Source: an uncultured Bacteroidales bacterium (lineage in GTDB: Bacteria; Bacteroidota; Bacteroidia; Bacteroidales; Muribaculaceae). From it: a stretch of 11,251 nt of DNA. Location: positions 1-11,251 of the forward strand of contig CATZGB010000060.1 of the NCBI GenBank assembly GCA_958418815.1, given 5' to 3'. Shown one piece after another: positions 5,271-11,251 of this stretch. The first letter of the stretch is position 1. The number at the start of each line of letters is the position of its first letter. Below the pieces are notes generated by a model, which saw nothing but the letters and a program-made list of their open reading frames with translations, was not told the DNA's origin and did not search any database. Made by a program: the position numbers and the translations under genes.

Positions 5271-7117
5271 AGCTCGGGGTTCTCTTTCTGGCGGCCGTCG
5301 CGCACCTCGAAGTGGAGTATGCTGCGGCCATTGTCGTTGGGGTCAGAGAAGACCGTGCCGATGTTCTGTCCGGCTTTCACCTTCTGGCCGCTGGAGACAG
5401 AGACAGACGCGAGGTTGGCGTAGACGGTCATATGTGAGCCGTGACGTATCACGACCACGGTGTTGTAGCCCTCGGGGCGGAACACCGCCGACACCTCTCC
5501 GTCACACACGCTCCTGACGGCGGCCCCTTTGGCGGTCTCGATGTCGATGCCGGCATTGTCGGTCACCACATGGGGCAGCGACGGGTGCTGCTGGCGGCCA
5601 AAACGCTTGACGATGGTGTAGCGGCCCGTTATCGGGAAGGGGAGCGAACCCTTGAGCGAGGCGAAGTCTGCGCCAGATTCCACGCTCTTCGATGCGGTGC
5701 CGCTCTCCGATGAGTGGTCGGGGGTATGGAGAGTGGGAGCCGCCTGGCCTCCGTCGGCCGCAGGCTGGCTGTCGCCGGGTTTGCCCGAGTGTTTCACAGG
5801 CTTTGTCTTGGCGCGCTTCTCCTCCTTGCGCTTCTTCACCTCGGCGGCTTTGCGTGCCTCCTCGGCGCGTTTGGCCTCGGCCTCAGCCTTGCGGGCGGCC
5901 TCCTTGGCCTCCTGCGCTGCTTTTTTCGCGGCTTCGGCTTCGGCGGCCTTGCGGGCGGCGGCCTGTCGCTCCTCCTCCTTTCGTGCCTCCTTGCGAGCCT
6001 TCTCAGCCTCCTTCCGGGCAGCCTCGGCCTGGGCCTCCTTTCGGGCGGCTTCCTCCGCGGCGGCTTTCTTGGCTGCTTCAGCCTGGGCGGCCTCGCGGGC
6101 CTTCCTGTCGGCCTCCTCCTGGGCCGCTTTGCGGGCAGCCTCCTCCGCGGCGGCTTTCCTTGCCGCCTCAGCCTCAGCCGCCTTGCGGGCTTTCTCAGCT
6201 TCGGCGGCCCTGCGGGCCTCCTCGCGTTTGGCTGCCTCACGCGCTATGACATTGTCGAGTTCGCGGTCGAGGGCAGATGCCTTGGCCCTTTGCTGGGCCA
6301 TGATTTCCTTGAGGGCGCTCCCCTGGTGGCGCAGTTCGCCGACGAGGTTGGCCGTCTCGGTCTGTTTCCTGACCAGCGAGGCGTGTTCGCGCGACAGCTC
6401 ATTCTTTGACTTCGCGGCGGCGTCGGCCAGCGAGGCCATGCGGCGTCGTTTGCCGTCAAGCACCTCGCGGGCCGCGGTGATTTCCGAGGCCCGTTTCTCG
6501 CGCCACTTAGCGAAGCGGCGCAGGTAGCGAAGCCTGCGGTAAGCCTGGGCGAAAGAGTCTGACGAGAATATGAAAGCCAGCGCGCTCATCTGCTGGCGAC
6601 GGCCCTGCGAACGTTTCACCGCCTTGACATAAGTGGCGGTGATCTGTCTCAGATGGTTGTCGAGGGCCTCGATGGAGTCGTTGAGCTGTGAGATTTGCGA
6701 GTTTATGGAGTCGAGACGGGTCGAGATTTCGCCGATACGGGTGTTGCATTGCTCGATTTCCCCCTCCACCAGGTTGAGCTGGCTGAGCTTGCGCGAGGTC
6801 TCTTCGGCGTTGAGCTGCAACTGGCGGCGCGTCTCCTTGATTTCGGTCTCGGCGCGCGACTTGTCGCGCCTCACCTCCTTCTCTGAGCGGTTTGAAGACG
6901 CGGCTTTCCCTTTGGCCGGCTTCTTGGCGGTCGATGTTTTCTTCTTGCCGGAAGAGTTGGCGGCAGGCTTTTTGGCTGCGTTTTTCTTGCCGGAGCCAGC
7001 CTTGGCCGGCGACTCGGTCTTTGGACGTGAAGATGTCTTCCGCTTCTGTTGGGAGGCGGCGTCGGCTGGCATCATCAGCAGCAGAGAGGCAAGCAGTATG
7101 GTCAGTAACCTTGACAC
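5255..7117 (-). CDS. envC: EnvC-like murein hydrolase activator
   Basis: 620 residues from a GTG start at 7117; the signal peptide begins there (MSRLLTILLASLLLMM, cleavage near ADA, residue 20), and no in-frame ATG lies nearby upstream. After a basic Lys/Ala/Ser/Pro linker (23-78) come coiled coils (80-165 and 205-290) around the conserved MSALAFIFSSDSFAQAYRR region (177-195). An exceptionally long Ala/Glu/Lys/Arg helix follows (291-439), then a Ser/Gly-rich linker and a LytM/M23 domain (about 493-617). Two canonical metal ligands are missing: the HxxxD motif is N521-A-G-I-D525, and HxH is I600-L-H602. The domain is therefore presumably not a peptidase but, as known for EnvC, a periplasmic activator of amidases at the division septum. 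No FtsEX or amidase lies in the window. It follows the DUF4292 gene by 28 bases and overlaps the flippase. Confidence 0.92.
   Translation of the reverse strand: MSRLLTILLASLLLMMPADAASQQKRKTSSRPKTESPAKAGSGKKNAAKKPAANSSGKKKTSTAKKPAKGKAASSNRSEKEVRRDKSRAETEIKETRRQLQLNAEETSRKLSQLNLVEGEIEQCNTRIGEISTRLDSINSQISQLNDSIEALDNHLRQITATYVKAVKRSQGRRQQMSALAFIFSSDSFAQAYRRLRYLRRFAKWREKRASEITAAREVLDGKRRRMASLADAAAKSKNELSREHASLVRKQTETANLVGELRHQGSALKEIMAQQRAKASALDRELDNVIAREAAKREEARRAAEAEKARKAAEAEAARKAAAEEAARKAAQEEADRKAREAAQAEAAKKAAAEEAARKEAQAEAARKEAEKARKEARKEEERQAAARKAAEAEAAKKAAQEAKEAARKAEAEAKRAEEARKAAEVKKRKEEKRAKTKPVKHSGKPGDSQPAADGGQAAPTLHTPDHSSESGTASKSVESGADFASLKGSLPFPITGRYTIVKRFGRQQHPSLPHVVTDNAGIDIETAKGAAVRSVCDGEVSAVFRPEGYNTVVVIRHGSHMTVYANLASVSVSSGQKVKAGQNIGTVFSDPNDNGRSILHFEVRDGRQKENPELWLRK
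5801..6247 (-). repeat. Low-complexity Ala/Glu/Lys helix-coding tract in envC
   Basis: About 149 codons (residues 291-439) use almost only Ala, Glu, Lys, Arg, Gln and Asp, with recurring blocks such as EAARKAA and AEEAARK. At DNA level near-identical blocks recur, for example CCTCCGCGGCGGCTTTC around 6052 and 6140, about 87 bases apart, showing growth by internal duplication. The protein segment resembles the TolA periplasmic helix and single-alpha-helix domains. Repeat number may vary between strains. Confidence 0.8.
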
Positions 7118-7145
7118 GGCGTATGATTGGCGGTTGGTTTAGGGG

Positions 7146-7997
7146 TCAGAAACTTTTGAGCAGCGAGGTGAGGGCCGACATCTCAATACGCTCGCAATTG
7201 TCGGGGATGCGGCATGTCTTGACCACCCCGGTGTTGAACTTCGAGCCGTTGAGGTCCCATTTCAGGGTCGCGCTGATTTTCTTCCCCCGCGAGGTCTCGA
7301 CATTGACCTCCTGGGCGAACCAGCCGCAGGTGCGGCTCTCGAAGATGTCGTTATAGTTGGCCGACACCGCTCCGAAGTCCTTGACCTCGACAATCGCGCC
7401 GCGCAGGGCATTGGAGGTGTTGGAGGCGAGGAACCCGTAGCTGAACATCTCGGGTTGCTCCCTGGGGAGCAGATACCATCCGTTGGCCGCCTCCTCGAAG
7501 TCAAACTTCTTCCGGTCGGCCACCGACGCGGTGCCTTTCCCGGCTAAGAACGCGCGCCCAAGCAGCAGGTCCTGCATGTCCTCGATGGAGACCCCGGCGT
7601 CGCCGAGCAGGCGCGATGTGGGCTGGGAGACATATTTCTTGTGGAACTTGTCGACGGCCACCACCGAGTCGCGGTCGACCCATAGCGTGGCCACCTCGAA
7701 GCCAAGCATCCTGACCGAGATGGAAATCCATTCGCCGCGTTTCATCCAGGCTTTCCCCGCCGCGTTTAGTTTGGCCGGGGAGTGGAGCGACAGTTTCACC
7801 CCTACCTCCACGTCGGTCCAAGGCTTCCATGACTCGGTGAGCATCGTGTAGCGGCTGTTGAGGGCGGCATTGGCCGGGAGGGCCACCCCCTCGCGCAGGT
7901 CTGTTCCGGAGGTCGAGGCCCCTTTCTGTGAGCGGCAACCGGCGAATGTGGCAGCCAGGATGATGATGGCGATTATTTTCAGGCAGTTTTTTGACAT
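7146..7997 (-). CDS. DUF4292-type outer-membrane lipoprotein
   Basis: 283 residues with a clear lipoprotein signal: basic start, hydrophobic run, and lipobox FAG-C with the lipidated Cys at residue 21. The mature protein has many alternating strands, with segments such as WTDVEVGVKLSLHSPAKL and EWISISVRMLGFEVATLWVDRDSV. This fits the DUF4292 family, thought to have a LolA/LppX-like half-barrel able to bind lipid or lipoprotein; its precise role is not established. The order TPR protein, DUF4292, M23/EnvC appears, from memory, to be common in Bacteroidales, which suggests a shared role in envelope assembly. The spacing to envC is 28 bases. Upstream it is separated from the TPR gene by 119 bases with a strongly pyrimidine-rich transcript. 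No promoter box is seen there. Confidence 0.8.
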   Translation of the reverse strand: MSKNCLKIIAIIILAATFAGCRSQKGASTSGTDLREGVALPANAALNSRYTMLTESWKPWTDVEVGVKLSLHSPAKLNAAGKAWMKRGEWISISVRMLGFEVATLWVDRDSVVAVDKFHKKYVSQPTSRLLGDAGVSIEDMQDLLLGRAFLAGKGTASVADRKKFDFEEAANGWYLLPREQPEMFSYGFLASNTSNALRGAIVEVKDFGAVSANYNDIFESRTCGWFAQEVNVETSRGKKISATLKWDLNGSKFNTGVVKTCRIPDNCERIEMSALTSLLKSF

Positions 7998-8027
7998 CTT
8001 TGCATAGGCTGAGGAGAGGGGATGAAT

Positions 8028-8098
8028 GGAAAAAACGGGGAGAGAGGAAGAGAGGGGGAGGGAGAGAGCGAGGGAGGACGGAAGAGAGGAAAAGGGAG
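8028..8098 (+). other. Polypurine tract between the TPR and DUF4292 genes
   Basis: 71 bases contain only three pyrimidines (C at 8036, 8069 and 8079), including an unbroken purine run at 8037-8068. The co-directional transcript is therefore an almost pure C/U spacer ending about 30 bases before the DUF4292 start codon. Such tracts can form triplex DNA or an unstructured loading region in RNA. No coding potential is likely. Confidence 0.8.
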
Positions 8099-8116
8099 CG
8101 CGGCGGCTCAGCCGGC

Positions 8117-9895
8117 TCAGTCGACAAACGGGGTGCGCTGGCGTATCTTCTTTTTCAGCGTCTGGTTGCCCGGGTCGAGCTTCAGGGCCCTCTCCCAGAA
8201 TTCAACAGCCTTACCCACCTCACGGTTCATGAAATATATGTCTCCGGCATGGTCGAGCACGTCGGCCTGGGGCTTGTCGGCCTCCAGGCCGATGGCCTGG
8301 TCAATCCACTCCTTGGCCTTGACGTAGTCTTTCTTTTTGTAGAAGACCCATGCGTAGGTGTCGATGGCCGTGTCATTCTCGGGATTGGCGCGGACGCAGA
8401 TGGCGCTGTATCGCTCGGCCAGGTCAAGGTCCTGGTCGTTCTCGGCGAGGTAATAGGCGAAGTTGTTGAGCGCGAGCAGGTTGTCGGGGTCGAGGCTGAC
8501 GGCTTCGCGGTAATAGATGAATGCCGAGTCGGGCATCTCGCGGGCATAATAGATGTCGCCCATCGAGGCCACGAGCTGAGAGCGGGTCGAGATGTCTTCC
8601 TTGTCGACCAGCGATAGCGCTTTCCTGAAATACTCCATCGCCGGGCCATACTCCTTGAGCTGCTGGTAATTGGCCCCCATCAGCAGGTTTATCACCTCGT
8701 CGTCAGGGAGGAACTCCAGGGCCCGCAGGCCGGTCTCGATGGCCCTCTGCGAGTCGTCGAGCTGGCCGTAGAGGCTCATGATCGACCGCCAGCGGCCCGC
8801 GTTGGAGAGGTCGGCGTCTACGGCGTATTCCTGCTGCTCGGCGGCCCCGCGCAGGTCGCCGGCCACGATGAGATATGAGGAATAGAGGTCGCGGAACGAA
8901 GCCTCGTGGGGGTGCTGGGTGAGCAACGACTCGAAGAGGCTCTGTATCTGGGGCCGTTTCAGCGAGTCGGCGTAGAGCCGCCCGACATAGTCGCGCAGCA
9001 TCTCGGTCTTTGCCTCCACCTCAAGGTCCTCCTTGAGCAGGGCGTGGCTCGTCTCGCGGTCGTAGGCGGCTGAGTCGCCCCGTTGCAGGTAGAACTGGGC
9101 GCGCTTGTAATAGGCCAGCCCGTTGGTGGAGTCGGTGGCGCAGGCCAGGTCGTAATACTCTATCGCCTTGTCGGGGCGGTCGAGGGCCTGAAAGATGTCG
9201 CCGGCGTAGAGCTGATACTGTATGTTGCGTGGCGAAGAGGCCATCAGCGCCTGTATCTCGGCGAGCGACGCGGCGGTGTCGCCCAGGGCGAGCATCGCCC
9301 TGATTTTGTGGGAGGTCAGCCCGAGGTCTTTCCCCTCGGCGCGCTCTATGCGCTCCAGTATGCCGAGCGACCGGCGCAGCGACTCGGGGTCGCGCTTCTC
9401 CTGGAGCGACTCCACGAGTTTCACGGCCACGTCGGGTTTGGTGGGGTTGAGCGAGTCGACTATCGTCCAGACGCGTATCGCCTCGTCAGTGTTTCCCAGC
9501 GAGTTGTTGATCATCCCGTAGAAAATCGAGCTGTAATAGTCGTCGGGATGGAGGTCGAAGTGGCGGCGCATCATATCGTATCCCTTGCGGGCCAGCAGGG
9601 TGTCGTTGCGCCCCAGGGCCATGAGGTAGTAGCCCAGGTTCTGCCCGACGGAGGTCTCTGTGGTGTCAAGCTCGTAGGCTCCGTTGAGCAGTTCGAAGTA
9701 TGAGTCATCCTCCCCGTTGGCGTTGCGCGACAGGGCCTCCATGAAGATGTAGTCGGCCTTGCGCCGGGCCTCTGTGTCGGCCCGGGAGACAGCTTTGTCG
9801 GCCTTGCCGCCTTTGCCGGCCGGGAAGGCCCCGGCGGCGAATGCCAGGAGCATCACGATCAGGGGTATCAGGCGGGTGTATTCTGTTTTTCTCAC
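8117..9895 (-). CDS. Secreted tetratricopeptide repeat protein
   Basis: 592 residues from GTG at 9895; the signal peptide follows directly (TRLIPLIVMLLAFAAGAFPA, residues 7-26), and the next in-frame ATG would cut into it. The body is helical repeat protein. TPR-like units are clear at about 225-300 (GDIFQALDRPDKAIEYYDLA), 405-435, 442-472 (GDIYYAREMPDSAFIYYREA) and 473-577, the last with DIYFMNREVGKAVEFWERAL. It lacks a lipobox and membrane anchor, so it is probably periplasmic or bound to envelope partners. TPR arrays mediate protein contacts; the partner is unknown. It follows dut by 54 bases and precedes the DUF4292 lipoprotein and envC, pointing to envelope assembly. The final NFAYYLAENDQDLDLAERY to TYAWVFYKKKDY region is conserved among large TPR proteins. 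Confidence 0.88.
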   Translation of the reverse strand: MRKTEYTRLIPLIVMLLAFAAGAFPAGKGGKADKAVSRADTEARRKADYIFMEALSRNANGEDDSYFELLNGAYELDTTETSVGQNLGYYLMALGRNDTLLARKGYDMMRRHFDLHPDDYYSSIFYGMINNSLGNTDEAIRVWTIVDSLNPTKPDVAVKLVESLQEKRDPESLRRSLGILERIERAEGKDLGLTSHKIRAMLALGDTAASLAEIQALMASSPRNIQYQLYAGDIFQALDRPDKAIEYYDLACATDSTNGLAYYKRAQFYLQRGDSAAYDRETSHALLKEDLEVEAKTEMLRDYVGRLYADSLKRPQIQSLFESLLTQHPHEASFRDLYSSYLIVAGDLRGAAEQQEYAVDADLSNAGRWRSIMSLYGQLDDSQRAIETGLRALEFLPDDEVINLLMGANYQQLKEYGPAMEYFRKALSLVDKEDISTRSQLVASMGDIYYAREMPDSAFIYYREAVSLDPDNLLALNNFAYYLAENDQDLDLAERYSAICVRANPENDTAIDTYAWVFYKKKDYVKAKEWIDQAIGLEADKPQADVLDHAGDIYFMNREVGKAVEFWERALKLDPGNQTLKKKIRQRTPFVD

Positions 9896-9949
9896 TCTGT
9901 GGGGTCTTGATTTGTTGTGACAGGTGGATGGGAGAGGATTGGCAGGGGG

Positions 9950-10408
9950 TCAGTTCACGCCGGTGTGGCCAAATGCGCCGTCGCCGCGCTCGGTCTCGTC
10001 GATGCGGTCTACCGGTTCCCAGGTGACGCGGGTGTAGCGGGTTATCACCATCTGGCAGATGCGTTCGCCGTCGTTGATGGTGAACGGCTCGTTGGAGAGG
10101 TTGATGAGTATCACGCCGATTTCTCCCCGGTAGTCGCTGTCGACGGTTCCCGGGGTGTTGACCAGCGAGATGCCGTGGCGTATTGCCAGGCCGCTGCGGG
10201 GGCGTATCTGGCACTCGAAGTCGCGCGGGAGCTGCAGTCTTAGCCCGGTAGGCACGAGCGCCCTCTCCAGCGGCCCGAGCACGATGGGTTTGTCGGGCAG
10301 GTAGGCGCGCACATCCATACCGGAGGCCCCGGGGGTGGCGTACTGGGGCATGGGGTGGTGTGAGCTGTTGATTATCTTTACCTTTATATGTCGGTCGGAA
10401 GTTTCCAT
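9950..10408 (-). CDS. dut: dUTP diphosphatase (dUTPase)
   Basis: 152 residues, the standard size of the trimeric dUTPase. It hydrolyses dUTP to dUMP and diphosphate, keeping uracil out of DNA and supplying dUMP for thymidylate synthesis in the cytoplasm. All five family motifs are present: I ATPGASGMDVRA (24-35), II RPRSGLA (69-75), III NTPGTVDSDYRGEIGV (84-99) with catalytic Asp90, IV DGERICQMVI (113-122), and V RGDGAFGHTG (141-150), whose Phe146 stacks on uracil. The ATG at 10408 is chosen because homology begins right after it; the frame stays open to 10552 but with unrelated residues. It is first in the run of envelope genes. The leader holds no clear promoter: CGAAAATA (TATTTTCG on the minus strand, 10449-10456) is a poor -7 match without a -33 partner. 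Confidence 0.97.
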   Translation of the reverse strand: METSDRHIKVKIINSSHHPMPQYATPGASGMDVRAYLPDKPIVLGPLERALVPTGLRLQLPRDFECQIRPRSGLAIRHGISLVNTPGTVDSDYRGEIGVILINLSNEPFTINDGERICQMVITRYTRVTWEPVDRIDETERGDGAFGHTGVN

Positions 10409-10524
10409 AACGTGATTTCTGGGTAAGGGGGTTATACCTAATAACACGCGAAAATACGAAAATTCCCGCAAATGAGCATCATAAAATTTGTAAATATTAT
10501 TGTTCTTGTTTCGTTCTTTTGTTC

Positions 10525-10549
10525 GTTCTTTTGGCAGGCCCAAAAGAAC
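10525..10549. repeat. Perfect 10-bp hairpin in the dut upstream spacer
   Basis: GTTCTTTTGG (10525-10534), a 5-base loop CAGGC, and CCAAAAGAAC (10540-10549). A T-rich stretch with repeated CGTTCTTTT precedes it and CAAAAGG follows. It has no proper U-run on either side, so I do not call it an intrinsic terminator. It lies 12 bases from the large palindrome and may belong to the same element. Confidence 0.7.
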
Positions 10550-10560
10550 CAAAAGGCCAA

Positions 10561-10695
10561 GGGCGCGTGAAAATCTTTGGTCGGGAGCCTGGTGGCTCCG
10601 CGCGGCGCACCGGGAACTCGCCCTCCGGGCTCAGACACCCCGGTGCTTCGCCGCGCTCCCGCCACCGCCCCCCTCCCGATTTTCACAATGCGCCC
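10561..10695. repeat. Large nested imperfect palindrome, 135 bases
   Basis: Arms pair in strict order from outside in: GGGCGC (10561-10566) with GCGCCC (10690-10695), GTGAAAATC (10567-10575) with GATTTTCAC (10678-10686), GTGGC (10592-10596) with GCCAC (10661-10665), GCGCGGCG (10600-10607) with CGCCGCGC (10649-10656), and CACCGGG (10608-10614) with CCCGGTG (10639-10645). That is 35 pairs, separated by small bulges and a 24-base apex. On the left arm GGAGCC-TGGT-GGCTCC (10584-10599) could form a side hairpin. Frames across it are GC-rich and resemble no protein. It may be a mobile or REP-like element, or a structured RNA; function unknown. Confidence 0.75.
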
Positions 10696-10732
10696 GCCAT
10701 CCGGATTCCTATCCTCCAATCCATTCCCGCAT

Positions 10733-10788
10733 GATCTATCCCCATCTCGTAAATCTATCCCATCCCGTAAATCTATTCCCCTCATTGA
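10733..10788. repeat. Short tandem repeat of about 18 bases, three degenerate units
   Basis: Units built on aATCTATcCCcATCcCGTA start at 10733, 10752 and 10770, with spacing 18-19 bases and increasing divergence (the last ends CCTCATTGA). It lies between the large palindrome and repeat copy B and has no coding evidence. Confidence 0.6.
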
Positions 10789-10818
10789 ACTATTCCAGGA
10801 ACTTCCAGGCCCGTCAGC

Positions 10819-10938
10819 GAATCCGGAGGATTCATTAATTATTAGCCCCGGGTTGGCGCGCGGGAGTCCCTCGCGGACGACCAAGCGGTAACCCGGGGAT
10901 GCTGACAGCAGGCGTGGGATTCTGAAAGAATCTTTTAT
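10819..10938 (-). repeat. Interspersed multi-hairpin repeat, copy B (inverted)
   Basis: Read on the minus strand this copy starts ATAAAAGATTC. H1 GATTCT-TTC-AGAATC (10918-10932) is identical to the other copies. The H2 position holds a different palindrome, TGCT-GTC-AGCA. H3 is CCCCGGGTT with AACCCGGGG (arms at 10890-10898 and 10846-10854), changed at two positions but still fully paired. H4 is GAATCC-TCC-GGATTC (10819-10833). The H3 apex is longer and contains its own CGCG/CGCG and GGG/CCC pairing in place of GGCC-TGT-GGCC. It faces copy C head to head. Confidence 0.85.
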
Positions 10939-10959
10939 ATAGACATTTTTATATAGACA
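10933..10959. repeat. 13-base direct repeat at the copy B edge
   Basis: TTTTATATAGACA occurs at 10933-10945 and again at 10947-10959, and the GACATCTATAAAAG in front of copy C is a looser inverted match. The first unit overlaps the end of copy B. It could mark the true element boundary or a short duplication made when the element was copied. Confidence 0.65.
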
Positions 10960-10982
10960 ACCTCATTTAAAGGCGACATCTA

Positions 10983-11084
10983 TAAAAGATTCTTTCAGAA
11001 TCTCCCGCCTGGCGCATTTACCGTGGGTTACCGGCCTGTCGGCCGCCAACCCACGGCTAATAATTAATGAATCCTACGGATTCG
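10983..11084 (+). repeat. Interspersed multi-hairpin repeat, copy C
   Basis: Same orientation and plan as copy A. H1 GATTCT-TTC-AGAATC is at 10988-11002, H2 CGC-CTG-GCG follows, H3 is CCGTGGGTT (11021-11029) with AACCCACGG (11048-11056) capped by GGCC-TGTC-GGCC, and H4 is GAATCC-TAC-GGATTC (11069-11083). Compared with copy A the one G-to-T change in the H3 left arm is matched by C-to-A in the right arm. Confidence 0.88.
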
Positions 11085-11090
11085 TGGACA

Positions 11091-11139
11091 AGTAATCCGC
11101 GAGTAATCCGCGGGAATCTGCGTATCTGCGGAATCTGCG
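11091..11139. repeat. Degenerate 8-11 base tandem repeat after copy C
   Basis: AGTAATCCGCG occurs twice in a row (11091 and 11102), followed by GGAATCTGCG, TATCTGCG and GAATCTGCG. The common core is ATCyGCG. It resembles slippage-grown sequence. The remaining 11140-11211 shows nothing I can name. Confidence 0.65.
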
Positions 11140-11211
11140 TGAGACCCTTTTGTAGATTAGGCCGTAAGACCGGGAGGATGGCTCTTATGCACATAAAAAC
11201 GTATCCGTCCG

Positions 11212-11247
11212 AAAAAAGCCGACTTGATTATAGATTTTCAAGTCGGC
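11212..11247 (-). terminator. Intrinsic terminator of a gene beyond the right edge
   Basis: On the minus strand GCCGACTTGA, a 10-base loop and TCAAGTCGGC form a perfect 10-bp stem (11247-11238 with 11227-11218), followed by TTTTTT (11217-11212). This is a standard Rho-independent terminator for a minus-strand gene outside the window. It separates that gene from dut and makes the 10409-11211 spacer a true intergenic region. Confidence 0.85.
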
Positions 11248-11251
11248 ATTA

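Noticed and set aside
5652..6527. 291-codon plus-strand frame opposite envC
   Set aside because: It is the mirror of the Ala/Glu/Lys-rich codons, giving low-complexity Ala/Ser/Arg. envC has clear domains on the other strand.
10438..10884. 148-codon minus-strand frame upstream of dut
   Set aside because: It runs through repeat copy B, the 18-base tandem repeat and the large palindrome, so it is repeat-derived and not a likely gene.
10983..11084. Calling the interspersed repeats an insertion sequence
   Set aside because: No transposase frame is present in or near any copy, and no clear target duplication can be seen. A non-autonomous element remains possible.

Overview
The window looks like a chromosomal segment of a Bacteroidales bacterium, possibly a gut lineage such as Muribaculaceae (the family is inference). 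Reasons: a DUF4292-type lipoprotein, an EnvC with the degenerate LytM domain usual in this phylum, a Bacteroidetes-type Wzx flippase, and promoters of the TTTG/TTG-N20-TAnnTTTG kind. The genes are GC-rich and the spacers are AT-rich and full of repeats. Every supported gene lies on the minus strand, so the region reads from right to left.

Main block (10408 down to 991): dut, a secreted TPR protein, a DUF4292 lipoprotein, envC, a wzx-like flippase, rsmA, mgtE and a small single-pass membrane protein of unknown function. Spacing is tight (54, 119 and 28 bases, then an overlap with an ATGA motif, then 83, 49 and 26 bases). The five upstream genes probably form one transcription unit. A strong promoter match overlapping the flippase stop codon (3760-3791) should start a second unit, rsmA-mgtE-hypothetical. 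The middle of the block concerns the envelope: EnvC activates amidases that split septal peptidoglycan, Wzx moves lipid-linked oligosaccharide across the inner membrane, and the lipoprotein and TPR protein are exported. dut and rsmA are housekeeping genes, and MgtE imports magnesium.

Left part (1-900): a tRNA-Gln(TTG) with its own promoter and a hairpin at its 3' end. Beyond it is a probable tiny locus of two in-frame hydrophobic mini-proteins (25 and 54 residues), with a candidate promoter and a hairpin at the expected mRNA 5' end. A 24-base tandem repeat follows the second mini-ORF.

Right part (10409-11251): no convincing gene, but dense structure. It holds a perfect 10-bp hairpin, a 135-base nested palindrome, short tandem repeats, two head-to-head copies of an interspersed element, and an intrinsic terminator for a gene beyond the right edge.

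The most unusual item is that interspersed element of about 100-120 bases (copies at 1-103, 10819-10938 and 10983-11084). It folds into a series of hairpins, and its 9-bp central stem varies between copies only by compensated base changes. This suggests selection or a copying mechanism acting on structure. The element, the mini-protein locus and the large palindrome are the best candidates for undescribed biology.
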